Under the pieces are notes generated by a model. That model was given only the letters and a program-made list of their open reading frames with translations, ran no database searches and was not told the origin of the DNA. 64,000 nucleotides of DNA from a filamentous cyanobacterium ESFC-1 (lineage in GTDB: Bacteria > Cyanobacteriota > Cyanobacteriia > Cyanobacteriales > Spirulinaceae): contig KB904822.1 of NCBI GenBank assembly GCA_000380225.1, positions 1 through 64,000 of the forward strand, given 5' to 3'. How positions within the stretch are numbered: the stretch's first letter is position 1; each line of letters starts with the position of its first letter. Below, in pieces: positions 1 through 8,666 of this stretch. A program made the translations under genes and the position numbers.

Positions 1-1247
1 CAAACGCTGGGGATCAGGGAAACTTGTAGGGGTTTCAGTTCCTTTACTTCCTAATGGAAGTCGATAGCAGCAAAATACTGTAAGCAAGCAATAGGTGTAG
101 ATATTGTTTCAGTTCCTTTACTTCCTAATGGAAGTCGATAGTTGAAACTCTCCCTAGTACCGGACACAGTTTTCCGTTGATGTTTCAGTTCCTTTACTTC
201 CTAATGGAAGTCGATAGCTCATTCTAATAGCCATAACAGTTGCCTACATTGCTGCGTTTCAGTTCCTTTACTTCCTAATGGAAGTCGATAGCTACGATTT
301 TTTGGGAGGATGGTTTGACTGCGATCCACAAAGTTTCAGTTCCTTTACTTCCTAATGGAAGTCGATAGAGGATCGCCCCTTAAAGATGGGTCTTGTAAAC
401 GAGTTTCAGTTCCTTTACTTCCTAATGGAAGTCGATAGGTCGTATCCGTGAAAAATCCAGTGGTCAGAGCAGTGTGGTTTCAGTTCCTTTACTTCCTAAT
501 GGAAGTCGATAGACGGTCTTACGGCTCAACTGTAGGGGAATCAGAAGCGTTTCAGTTCCTTTACTTCCTAATGGAAGTCGATAGTGGTTAACATCCAGTC
601 CCGCTTAGACGAGATTGAAGTGTTTCAGTTCCTTTACTTCCTAATGGAAGTCGATAGGTTGTTGCTCCTACCGGCGTTCATGCTGATCCTCTCACAGTTT
701 CAGTTCCTTTACTTCCTAATGGAAGTCGATAGTTATGGAATGAATTTCAAAGCCCTACACACCATGATTCAGTTTCAGTTCCTTTACTTCCTAATGGAAG
801 TCGATAGTCCCAGTGACTTCAAGGTTGACCCTGACTTATCCGTTTCAGTTCCTTTACTTCCTAATGGAAGTCGATAGGTACGAGCAGAAAAAGTTTATGC
901 TTGACCCTAAGATATGGTTTCAGTTCCTTTACTTCCTAATGGAAGTCGATAGCTTGAAGTTCGGGCATTGGGGTGTGGTCGAGCATCCCCGTTTCAGTTC
1001 CTTTACTTCCTAATGGAAGTCGATAGAGCTTGTAATTTTCCTTTGGAGGTGATGCCTATTCAAGTTTCAGTTCCTTTACTTCCTAATGGAAGTCGATAGC
1101 CGTCCCCGCTGAGGCCAGTGGTAGTAATTACTATTTAGTTTCAGTTCCTTTACTTCCTAATGGAAGTCGATAGCAATGATATTAAGAAGAATGAGGTTGT
1201 GATAGAGTTAAGTTTCAGTTCCTTTACTTCCTAATGGAAGTCGATAG
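1..1247 (-). CRISPR. CRISPR array 1 (17 repeats in the window)
   Basis: Seventeen 36-bp repeats start at 32, 106, 182, 256, 333, 403, 477, 549, 622, 697, 772, 842, 917, 991, 1064, 1138 and 1212, separated by spacers of about 34 to 40 bp. Read on the minus strand each repeat begins CTATCGACTTCC and ends GGAACTGAAAC, with a 6-bp stem ACTTCC/GGAAGT around the loop ATTA. The conserved leader lies at the right end (1248-1436), so the array is transcribed leftward and its newest spacers lie near 1174-1211. All repeats are alike and the left end lies outside the window, so the older end is not seen. Open frames reading through the repeats are artefacts. Confidence 0.98.
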
Positions 1248-1436
1248 GGCAGGCATTTAGAACCCGCATCCTGGCTTAATTGTAGCACCCGTTTGCGAGG
1301 ATGACTCAAAATGGGGGTCAAGACCAGTCAAAAAAACAGCATCGAACCCCCTCAAATCCAGACGCAGCAGGGGTTCGAGGATGAAAACGAAAAACCGTCG
1401 TTTGAGGCACTTTACAATCATCCGCGCAAAAATCCC
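1248..1436 (-). promoter_or_regulatory. Leader of CRISPR array 1
   Basis: About 190 bp directly abutting the last repeat are closely similar to 5263-5452 and, on the other strand, to 15667-15855. This shared block, always at the same end of the repeats, marks it as the leader that carries the array promoter and the spacer-integration signals. No clear -35/-10 pair was identified in it. Confidence 0.85.
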
Positions 1437-1794
1437 AATCTGTGAGGAAAGTCGAGTAAAACAGCCATAGAAAATTAATAAAATCAACTGTAAAATCTTC
1501 TCAAAAAAAACGCTACTAACGCCAGAATTGCTGACCTGTCAAGGATTTGCTGTTTTTTACAACTGAACGACTTTTACACAATAAGCTGAAAACCCAGGTG
1601 CAACTACTCCCGGTTGAGTGGTCAAGACAGCGCAATTTATAGATCGAGTGATTTAGAGATATTTACCCCTAGAACAACTTTTTGGTCGCGAGTTGTGCTT
1701 CCCGCACCACCCCAATTTAATATTTTTTTTAGATTTTGCATAATTTACCCTAGCCCGTCGCGAGAGAGTAATAGAAACATCTGGAGCATCTACT
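1437..1794. other. Intergenic region between leader 1 and the excalibur gene
   Basis: This 358-bp stretch is AT-rich with several A and T runs. I see no convincing gene, RNA or terminator. Open frames here overlap the next gene in other phases or use leader sequence. It presumably holds promoters for array 1 (leftward) and for the gene at 1795 (rightward). Confidence 0.5.
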
Positions 1795-2184
1795 ATGAAA
1801 GAACAAGCTGGATTTTTGACAGGACTCTGTATTGCCCTCGCTCTACAAATTGTAAGCGATCGATTGGCATCTATCCCGACACCTCCCACGGTAACCGCCT
1901 CACCCGTTATCACTCAGCACCAACCCACTACAGCTACTCCGCCTTCTCTCAACGAAACCGCACCCCCCAATGCGTCACCCAACCCAGCCAACACTCCAGA
2001 AATGCCTGATGGTGAAATATCCTCCCCAGAGACATTACCCGACTGCGTTCAACAGGACTGTAACTGTAGTGACTTTCATAGTCAAACCGAAGCCCAGCAA
2101 GTCTTAGACGCTTTTCCCGAAGACCCCCATCGCCTCGATGCTAATGGCGACAAGGTGGCTTGCGAGAGTTTAGCCAAAAGCTAA
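1795..2184 (+). CDS. Membrane-anchored excalibur-domain protein
   Basis: This 129-residue protein has a hydrophobic N-terminal segment (about residues 6-20, a signal peptide or anchor), a Pro/Thr/Asn-rich linker (about 27-75) and a C-terminal excalibur calcium-binding motif (about 85-127). The motif has paired Cys residues in DCNCSDF and ends with DANGDKVACE, matching the family's DxDxDGxxCE signature. The domain is therefore predicted to lie outside the cytoplasmic membrane and bind calcium. Excalibur domains often accompany secreted nuclease-like or surface proteins, but no nuclease domain is present here. The gene lies on the same strand as the csx18-like gene and cas1, 89 bp upstream of the former. 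A link with CRISPR function is only suggested by position. Confidence 0.85.
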   Translation: MKEQAGFLTGLCIALALQIVSDRLASIPTPPTVTASPVITQHQPTTATPPSLNETAPPNASPNPANTPEMPDGEISSPETLPDCVQQDCNCSDFHSQTEAQQVLDAFPEDPHRLDANGDKVACESLAKS

Positions 2185-2273
2185 GAACAAGCTGGAGTTT
2201 GAGCCAGATTATCTTTGATTTTATTCAGAGTGAAGCCTAAATTCACTTCAACAATAAGGAGTTTTTAAACATA

Positions 2274-2534
2274 ATGTATATGTCCTGGCGTGCTGCACAG
2301 TTACGCAATGCCGTGGTTTCTGTAACCTGCGGTGGTGTCACTTTGGTTATTCTTTTGATTGCACCTTTAGGATTAGCTGCGGTTCTCATTAATACTTTGC
2401 TGGTCGCTTTCTCTGTGTATAGTGTGGGTAATCTGGCTGACCGCGTTGTTGCCCGTGTTTTCCTTCCACCCCAGCAGTCCTCATCGGGAATCCAGGCAAC
2501 CTATCGAGCGCAAAACCAAACCTTACGTCGCTAA
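2274..2534 (+). CDS. csx18: Csx18-like small membrane protein
   Basis: This 86-residue protein has a basic N-terminus, two closely spaced hydrophobic segments (about residues 13-52, including LVILLIAPLGLAAV) and a polar, basic C-terminus. Small two-helix membrane proteins of this kind, named Csx18, are known beside cas1-cas2 in cyanobacterial type III loci, and their function is not established. The position, 276 bp upstream of cas1 and on the same strand, supports the call. The name rests on my recognition of the LLIAPLGLAAV-type core and on context. If it is not Csx18, it is an unclassified small membrane protein. Confidence 0.6.
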   Translation: MYMSWRAAQLRNAVVSVTCGGVTLVILLIAPLGLAAVLINTLLVAFSVYSVGNLADRVVARVFLPPQQSSSGIQATYRAQNQTLRR

Positions 2535-2810
2535 AAGATTTGTATAGTAGTACGGCAAAGCGTCGTTACACTTCGTACAAATCGGAATTTAGAAGCCCAT
2601 CTCCTGTGGGAGAGGGGTTTGGGGTGAGGGCTGATGACAAGCTGAATCTCCCAACTCAAAAACGCACTGCTATATCAGCATTTTTCCTCGTCTAAAGCCT
2701 AATATTCCCCAATTCCCTTGACAAAATCGTTAAATAATCTGAGTCATAGGAGTTGAGGGACTGTCGAGCAATGTCTACGCTGTGGTCAATTTGGCCTTAA
2801 CTTATCATCT

Positions 2811-3800
2811 ATGCGCTCTCTCTATGTTTCTCAGCAAGGGTGTTATGTTTCTCTGCAACAAGAAACCCTGCAAGTTCACCACCGCAGCCAAGTTTTGCAG
2901 CAAATCCAACTCCCTCATCTCGAACAAATCCTCATTTTCGGGAAGTCGCAAATCACAACCCAAGCGATTCGAGCTTGTTTATGGCGCAATATTCCCATCG
3001 TTTATCTGTCGCGGATGGGGTATTGTTACGGTCGGGTTATGTCCATCGAGCGCGGCTATCGCCACTTACAACGATATCAGCAAGAATTGGTTTTGGGCGA
3101 TCGCGTTACCCTAGCCAGAGCCATTGTCGCCGGGAAACTCAAAAACTCTCGCACCTTGCTTCTACGTCAACAACGCCAGCGCCATCTGCCCCAACTTGAC
3201 CCAATCATCCCCCGTTTAGAAGCATTAGCCCAACAAGCCCAAAATACCACCGCCCTCGATAAACTCATGGGACTCGAAGGTGCAGGTGCAGCCCAATACT
3301 TCAGCGCCTTGGGTCAATGCTTGACTCATCCGGACTTTGACTTTATTGCTCGCTCCAAGCGCCCACCCCTCAACCCTGTCAACGCCCTACTCAGCTTTGG
3401 TTATCAAGTCGTGTGGAATCACCTACTATCTCTCATTGAAGTCCAAGGACTCGATCCCTATTATGCCTGTTTGCACGAAGGTACAGAACGCCATGCTGCC
3501 CTTGCTTCTGACCTTATCGAGGAATTTCGCGCCCCTGTGATTGATGCCTTAGTTTTGTCAGTTATCAATCGGCGTTGGCTAGAAGTTGGGCGCGATTTTG
3601 TTTATCACCAAGGCGGTTGTTATCTCAATGACCAAGGCCGCAAACGCTTTTTGAAGGCATTTCTACAACGTATGGAAGAACCCATCAAAACTGAATCGGG
3701 CTTGCAACCCAAGTGGGATATTCTCAATCAGCAAGTAAAAGCATTTAAACAGTTTGTCTATCAGCCCAGTCGCGGCTATAAACCGTATCAAATGCGCTAA
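2811..3800 (+). CDS. cas1: CRISPR-associated endonuclease/integrase Cas1
   Basis: Cas1 forms a complex with Cas2 that integrates new spacers at the leader end of arrays. The 329-residue length is normal. The N-terminal beta-rich domain starts MRSLYVSQQGCYVSL. The helical catalytic domain shows LMGLEGAGAAQYF (conserved metal-binding Glu near residue 151), then YACLHEGTERHAALASDLIE with the His of the active site, followed by EFRAPVIDALVL. The ATG at 2811 is the first in-frame start after the non-coding stretch. The gene is followed 57 bp later by cas2, and the two probably form one transcript ending at the hairpin at 4161-4192. It is not fused to a reverse transcriptase. Confidence 0.97.
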   Translation: MRSLYVSQQGCYVSLQQETLQVHHRSQVLQQIQLPHLEQILIFGKSQITTQAIRACLWRNIPIVYLSRMGYCYGRVMSIERGYRHLQRYQQELVLGDRVTLARAIVAGKLKNSRTLLLRQQRQRHLPQLDPIIPRLEALAQQAQNTTALDKLMGLEGAGAAQYFSALGQCLTHPDFDFIARSKRPPLNPVNALLSFGYQVVWNHLLSLIEVQGLDPYYACLHEGTERHAALASDLIEEFRAPVIDALVLSVINRRWLEVGRDFVYHQGGCYLNDQGRKRFLKAFLQRMEEPIKTESGLQPKWDILNQQVKAFKQFVYQPSRGYKPYQMR

Positions 3801-3857
3801 GTTTGTCTAAAAACTTGGCTCATTTCCCTTATTAACCAATTGCCATATAAAAGTATT

Positions 3858-4142
3858 ATGTCTCAATTTTATGTAATCGTTTACGATATCCCCTGCAACA
3901 AACGCCGTAAGAAAATAGCCGATTTATTAGAAGGCTATGGTCAGCGCGTTCAATACTCTGTTTTTGAATGTGTTTTGTTTCCAGAAAAATACAAAGAACT
4001 CAAACGCCGCTTGCGTAAGCGCATTAAAACCAAAGAAGACAGTATTCGCATTTACCCCTTAAAATCTTCGGCTTTATCTCGTGTTGAAATTTGGGGCGCA
4101 AGTCCACCTTTGACCCAATTACCGGGGTCTGTTGTGGTTTAA
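3858..4142 (+). CDS. cas2: CRISPR-associated protein Cas2
   Basis: This 94-residue Cas2 has the typical start MSQFYVIVYDIP, with the conserved Asp at the end of the first beta strand, and the RVQYSVFECVL segment of the ferredoxin-like fold. It is the structural partner of Cas1 in spacer acquisition. An in-frame TTG six codons upstream is possible, but the ATG at 3858 matches the normal N-terminus of the family. The stop is followed by a strong terminator, so cas2 ends the adaptation operon and converges with the distal end of array 2. Confidence 0.97.
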   Translation: MSQFYVIVYDIPCNKRRKKIADLLEGYGQRVQYSVFECVLFPEKYKELKRRLRKRIKTKEDSIRIYPLKSSALSRVEIWGASPPLTQLPGSVVV

Positions 4143-4160
4143 GCATTAGTTATTCCATGA

Positions 4161-4196
4161 AAAAGAGAGGGCTGATTCAATCCCTCTCTTTTTTGT
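4161..4196. terminator. Bidirectional intrinsic terminator between cas2 and array 2
   Basis: The arm AAAAGAGAGGG (4161-4171) pairs perfectly with CCCTCTCTTTT (4182-4192) around a 10-nt loop, and more T residues follow. The reverse strand also ends in a T run. The hairpin can therefore stop the cas1-cas2 transcript from the left and the array 2 transcript from the right. Confidence 0.9.
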
Positions 4197-5262
4197 TTTT
4201 CAGTTCCTTTACTTCCGAGTGGAAGTCGAGAGAAGGAAGGACGTGGAGTAGTAGTTATCATTTCCATACAGTTTCAGTTCCTTTACTTCCGAGTGGAAGT
4301 CGAGAGCCTCTATTATCCTCATATCTGATGAGACAAAAGATGGTTTCAGTTCCTTTACTTCCGAGTGGAAGTCGAGAGAAACATTTGGGAAGGCCTATTT
4401 ATCTTTTTACTCCTGAGTTTCAGTTCCTTTACTTCCGAGTGGAAGTCGAGAGAAAGTTAAGGAAATGGTTCGGGCTGGCTGCAACGTCACGTTTCAGTTC
4501 CTTTACTTCCGAGTGGAAGTCGAGAGCTGTTCGCTTTCAACTCCCATATCTCTCAGCTTACTTGTTTCAGTTCCTTTACTTCCGAGTGGAAGTCGAGAGC
4601 AGCTTCTATCTTCGAACGGCTTTTTATCAAATATCGTTTCAGTTCCTTTACTTCCGAGTGGAAGTCGAGAGCTGACTCAGGTGAATGGCTTAGGGATTGG
4701 AGCAGTAGTTTCAGTTCCTTTACTTCCGAGTGGAAGTCGAGAGTTAAAACGATAATACGTGACCATTATTATGTGGTGTGCCAGACGTTTCAGTTCCTTT
4801 ACTTCCGAGTGGAAGTCGAGAGATTTCTGTCAAGAGAACACAGATTACAGTCATCAAGAGTTTCAGTTCCTTTACTTCCGAGTGGAAGTCGAGAGCGAGA
4901 CAGCCCAAGACGGGATGGACAAAAGAACAGGGTTTCAGTTCCTTTACTTCCGAGTGGAAGTCGAGAGTTAAAACGATAATACGTGACCATTATTATGTGG
5001 TGTGCCAGACGTTTCAGTTCCTTTACTTCCGAGTGGAAGTCGAGAGATTTCTGTCAAGAGAACACAGATTACAGTCATCAAGAGTTTCAGTTCCTTTACT
5101 TCCGAGTGGAAGTCGAGAGCGAGACAGCCCAAGACGGGATGGACAAAAGAACAGGGTTTCAGTTCCTTTACTTCCGAGTGGAAGTCGAGAGTTTTAGGAA
5201 GGTAACGGCTTTACGCCCTTGCTCTGGTTTCAGTTCCTTTACTTCCGAGTGGAAGTCGAGAG
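4197..5262 (-). CRISPR. CRISPR array 2 (15 repeats)
   Basis: Repeats start at 4197, 4271, 4343, 4417, 4491, 4564, 4636, 4708, 4787, 4860, 4932, 5011, 5084, 5156 and 5227. Read on the minus strand they begin CTCTCGACTTCC, have loop ACTC between the same 6-bp stem arms as the other arrays, and end GGAACTGAAAC. The leader at 5263-5452 shows transcription to the left. The distal repeat at 4197 has lost its terminal base (C to A at the last position on the minus strand), as is usual at the old end. Three consecutive spacer-repeat units are present twice. Confidence 0.98.
4744..5191. repeat. 224-bp tandem duplication of three spacer-repeat units in array 2
   Basis: Segment 4744-4967 (three spacers with their repeats) is followed immediately by an identical copy at 4968-5191. 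The spacers begin TTAAAACGATAATACG, ATTTCTGTCAAGAG and CGAGACAGCCCAAG in both copies, in the same order. Confidence 0.97.
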
Positions 5263-5452
5263 GGCGGGGGATCAGAACCCGCACCATGCCTTGATTGTAG
5301 CACCCGTTTGCGAGGATGACTCAAAACTGGGGTTAAGGCCACCCCAAAAAAACGCATCGAACCCCCTCAAACCCAGATGCAGCAAGGGTTCGAGGATGAA
5401 AACGAAAAACCGTCGTTTGAGCCACTTTACAATCATCCGCGCAAAAATCCCA
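5263..5452 (-). promoter_or_regulatory. Leader of CRISPR array 2
   Basis: This block abuts the leader-end repeat of array 2 and closely matches leader 1 (1248-1436), with shared stretches such as TTGTAGCACCCGTTTGCGAG and the GGTTCGAGGATGAAAACG region. It ends only 36 bp from the stop codon of the effector operon, so transcripts of that operon would run into the array in the same direction. Confidence 0.85.
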
Positions 5453-5487
5453 ATCTGTTAGAAAATCAATCACTTTTTGGCTAAAAC

Positions 5488-7230
5488 TTATGGTATTGCT
5501 GACCATACTTTAGTAAAGCTATAGGCTGACATTGATAGAGTCCGTTGGCGTTGCTGAATTACGGTATGAAAATGAAAAATAAACAATCTTGAAGATGGCT
5601 TATTCAATAGTTTAGCAAGTGCCAATAAATACAAATCATGTTCAAAATAAGTAACACCATTAGGTTCAAATACAGTCAAGAAGCAAGACTTTGAGTATTG
5701 CCTTACAGAATATCCAGAAGGACGAGTTTTACTATTTCCGCACAAATCTGGTCGGCTACTGGCATTGGTTGAGCAAACCTTATGAACAATTTTTTTCCAT
5801 TCTTGAGCATCTTTGCTTTTCCAAATACTAACTAAGCTTCCAACTTGAGGAGAACGAGAACCGCTTTTGCTAATTCCATATCGTTTAGCAATATCGCTAA
5901 TTTGATCGAGCAAATTATCAATTAGTTCTGTCCAAGAATCCTTAGAAAAATTTGGAAGACTTTTATCGATTCGACCTGTTGTAAATTGACTACCGCGAAA
6001 CACACTACCGCGTCTAAAACTATGAGGTGGTCTTCGCCATCCGGGTCCCAATCCTCCTAAACGACTCGCTAGAATGAGTAACCGTCCTATCAACTGACGA
6101 TGGTTAAATAGACTGTCACAATCTACTCGAACTTCCCAAACCTCATTGGTAATAGATTTAGGTATATTTCGGTAAAATGTTTCTTGGCTCAGTTGAGACT
6201 CATCAGCAATAGGGTCAACTGCTTTGAGATAGCTGGTTAACGTTAGCTCCCCCGGACAACTCGTTCCCCCAAAAACTTTATCGGTGAGTGTTATGGCATC
6301 TTCTTTACTAAAATTGAGTAAAGCTAACCGAGTAAAATAACCCCGCAAACAAGCCCTCAATACTTGAGGACTCCAGCGATATTGCCCTACTTGTTCAACC
6401 TTATTTTTTTGGACTTTATGGGTCACAACTGTGGGCTTCATTCCCCTAAGTTTCAACTTCCACATTCCTTTAGGAATCTCCCTTGCAAAGCGACCAAAAC
6501 CCGAAGCCGTACCGCGACCCACTCCTTGCTCCCTTAGCATCGTTTCTAGAGCCTCACAGAACCATTTTTCTTGGGTTTGCGAGAGTGGGTCTCGTACAAT
6601 CACTCTGACACGATATCGTGTAGGTGCAATACTACCACGAGCCAAAGCAAAATTTTGTATATTCTGTGGCTTTGGAGATGCTTCTTGCCACTGAATTCCT
6701 AATTTATCGCGACTTTTTTTGTCAGCGAAAATCTGCCATTCTTGTTGAGGATTCAAAGGATAAGGTTTTAGGTTTTGAAGGGGTAGGGTTTCAAAACGCA
6801 CCTTTAGCGGTTGCCAACTTTTCCAATCTTTTGTTACTAAACTCTGCCAGAATTTTTGCTCATCTGAAGTAAAATTACTACGATTTTGGCGTAACCAATG
6901 TAAAAATGCCCCTCGTATACTTGAACCCGGAACGCAAGGAACACCGCCAATTTGTGCGGGTAAAATTCCTCCTTCGGGGAAGCTACCACTCCCCACTTGA
7001 ATCGGACTAATGACTTGTAGATTACTGACGCTAATTTGCGTCGGTAAGGGACGTTTAGGGACTTTTCGATTGGTTGCAGTTAGTCGAGGAGCAGGTTGAA
7101 CTGTACCATCCCAATCATCTTTTATCTTGGGAATATCACTGGTTAGCGGAACCCATCCTTTTTCGTCATCAGGGTTATCAGTATTGACAGTGTACCACGG
7201 GGGTAATTCTGTGGGTAATAGTTCGGGCAT
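5488..7230 (-). CDS. Double-RAMP protein, Cmr6/Cmr1-like effector subunit
   Basis: This 580-residue protein is the last gene of the effector operon and would bind crRNA/target RNA in the Cmr complex. The first RAMP part has VSNLQVISPIQVGSG, then PGSSIRGAFL (about residues 100-110) and a glycine-rich loop GVGRGTASGFGRF near residues 235-247. The second part contains a further glycine-rich motif GGLGPGWRRPP near residues 390-400, as in Cmr1-type RAMPs. Standard III-B loci encode Cmr1 and Cmr6 separately. Neither is found elsewhere here, so this longer protein probably supplies both roles. Assignment to RAMPs is firm from the motifs. The Cmr6-Cmr1 fusion reading is inference. It lies 50 bp downstream of the cmr5-like gene. 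Confidence 0.8.
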   Translation of the reverse strand: MPELLPTELPPWYTVNTDNPDDEKGWVPLTSDIPKIKDDWDGTVQPAPRLTATNRKVPKRPLPTQISVSNLQVISPIQVGSGSFPEGGILPAQIGGVPCVPGSSIRGAFLHWLRQNRSNFTSDEQKFWQSLVTKDWKSWQPLKVRFETLPLQNLKPYPLNPQQEWQIFADKKSRDKLGIQWQEASPKPQNIQNFALARGSIAPTRYRVRVIVRDPLSQTQEKWFCEALETMLREQGVGRGTASGFGRFAREIPKGMWKLKLRGMKPTVVTHKVQKNKVEQVGQYRWSPQVLRACLRGYFTRLALLNFSKEDAITLTDKVFGGTSCPGELTLTSYLKAVDPIADESQLSQETFYRNIPKSITNEVWEVRVDCDSLFNHRQLIGRLLILASRLGGLGPGWRRPPHSFRRGSVFRGSQFTTGRIDKSLPNFSKDSWTELIDNLLDQISDIAKRYGISKSGSRSPQVGSLVSIWKSKDAQEWKKIVHKVCSTNASSRPDLCGNSKTRPSGYSVRQYSKSCFLTVFEPNGVTYFEHDLYLLALAKLLNKPSSRLFIFHFHTVIQQRQRTLSMSAYSFTKVWSAIP

Positions 7231-7280
7231 AGTGAAGAATCTCCTAAATGATGAATTGAGAGAATTTGTATTATGAAACT

Positions 7281-7724
7281 TTATACGTCTTGCCCATTTG
7301 CATCCTTAATTCGCATTGTCCAAAACTGGATTGTATCGGCAATTTGTAGTAATAATTCAATCAACAACGTTTGTTGGTTAAAATTAAGCTTTTGATAACG
7401 TTCTTGAAATTCTTTTGTTGTCATATCAGCATTAATGCCTAAATCATTACCGACGATATTACATAAAACGATACGAGCAACAGCCCAAGCAAAATATCGT
7501 TTTGCTTCATCTGAACCAATATCATTAAATTCAGGAATTACACCACCAATCAAGCGGAGCGATCTGGACATTGCCCAAAAACGTTCAACTCCCCAAGTCG
7601 AAACATAACTCGCAATGTTACTAGCGACTCCTTGCCACTTTTTGAGATTTTCGGTGTCTTTGCCGCGTTCCAATTCGCTGAAAACTTCGCGGTCTAGTTC
7701 ATAAGATTTGACGTTATCGGCCAT
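7281..7724 (-). CDS. cmr5: Small helical subunit, Cmr5-like
   Basis: This 147-residue protein is predicted to be almost all helical, with the conserved-looking core WGVERFWAMSRSLRLIGGVIPEF and a second helical part ending in LLIELLLQIADTIQFWTMRIK. Position between cmr4 and the double-RAMP gene, small size and helical content fit the Cmr5 (Cas11) small subunit that lines the crRNA-target duplex. Sequence conservation in this family is low, so the call rests mostly on context. It is 48 bp downstream of cmr4 and shares its operon. Confidence 0.65.
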   Translation of the reverse strand: MADNVKSYELDREVFSELERGKDTENLKKWQGVASNIASYVSTWGVERFWAMSRSLRLIGGVIPEFNDIGSDEAKRYFAWAVARIVLCNIVGNDLGINADMTTKEFQERYQKLNFNQQTLLIELLLQIADTIQFWTMRIKDANGQDV

Positions 7725-7772
7725 AACAGTTTTTTTTTGACAATAACTACAGGAAAAATTAACGAACTTAGA

Positions 7773-8666
7773 TTAAGTTGGCGTACTCACTGGAGTAGGA
7801 GCCATTGCTTTGATTTCAATGCGTCCATAACCTACACTCCAGAGTCCTCCTAAATAATGTTCTTGATGGAGAAACTTTGACCATTGATCGAGGTTTTCTG
7901 CATGACCGCGTGTTGTCCAAGCAAATAAGAAAACCGCACCCGGAGGAAGCCCCTCAACCGCGAATAAGTTTTTGACTAAGCTACCATCGTCGCCATTTTC
8001 ATCATCGTTATTGTTATCGTTGTTTTGAACGTTTTGGTTTTCCAAATTGCCGTTGGCGCTGGCATTGTTTAAGAGTTCATCGTAATCTTTGAGGCTAACT
8101 CTGGGTTGACGAACTAAACCCATTTCTACCAAAAGATTAATACTGTCATCGGGAACAACAATGCGACGTTTTGCTGGAATTTCGGTTGGTGTTGGTAATT
8201 CCCCTGGCCAATGTTCAACATTGGTGAGTTTGAGCCAACGCAGATATACTGTTTGCTCATGCAGTTCCTGTGCGGTTACATAAACTGTTTCGCTGTCAAA
8301 TGACAGTACGTCCTCACCGCGTAGCTGTTGACAGCGATTAATCCAAGTCGGACAACTGACCCACCAATTGCCGTAACCCAAAACATGAATCGGCCACCAT
8401 ACCGGCCACCCCCAACTTAAACCAAGATAGCCCGGTGAAGGATTATCGCGATCGCCCCCAAACCAATTTTCCACAAAATTAGGATAATTCGATGAAGTGG
8501 TGGCACTTTCCCGTAATGCCCCCCGTAGCGAACTCCCTGGAATAGCCGGGGAATTATCCGGTAAGCGAAAAACAGGGTTGTTGTTGCCGCGACTACTGCT
8601 GTCTGCGCCGCCGATGTGGACGGGTTCGCGACAGATTAACCATTCAAGACCAGCTTTATTTGTCAT
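7773..8666 (-). CDS. cmr4: Cmr4-like RAMP, backbone subunit with apparent Asp-to-Asn change
   Basis: This RAMP of about 297 residues should form the repeated backbone of the complex. It has PVHIGGADSSSRG, then NNNPVFRLPDNSPAIPGSS and LRGAL (about residues 25-52), and a C-terminal glycine-rich loop LGGLWSVGYGRIEIK. In Csm3 and Cmr4 the loop reads IDSPVIRDP or VDLPIQR, where the Asp cuts target RNA every 6 nt. The aligned position here is Asn. The acidic, Asn-rich stretch around residues 205-228 looks like a disordered insertion. I chose the second ATG (8666), which gives a shorter overlap (11 bp) with cmr3; an ATG five codons earlier at 8681 is possible. Confidence 0.85.
   Translation of the reverse strand: MTNKAGLEWLICREPVHIGGADSSSRGNNNPVFRLPDNSPAIPGSSLRGALRESATTSSNYPNFVENWFGGDRDNPSPGYLGLSWGWPVWWPIHVLGYGNWWVSCPTWINRCQQLRGEDVLSFDSETVYVTAQELHEQTVYLRWLKLTNVEHWPGELPTPTEIPAKRRIVVPDDSINLLVEMGLVRQPRVSLKDYDELLNNASANGNLENQNVQNNDNNNDDENGDDGSLVKNLFAVEGLPPGAVFLFAWTTRGHAENLDQWSKFLHQEHYLGGLWSVGYGRIEIKAMAPTPVSTPT

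Noticed and set aside
584-1013. Open reading frames with repeated FQFLYFLMEVDS through array 1
   Set aside because: They are translations of CRISPR repeats. The period equals repeat plus spacer, and no start signals or homology exist. The same holds for frames in 4091-5294 and 15834-16960.
1257-1487. Frame through leader 1, also seen in leaders 2 and 3
   Set aside because: Leaders are conserved as DNA and the frames are not kept equally among the three copies. No start signal is seen.
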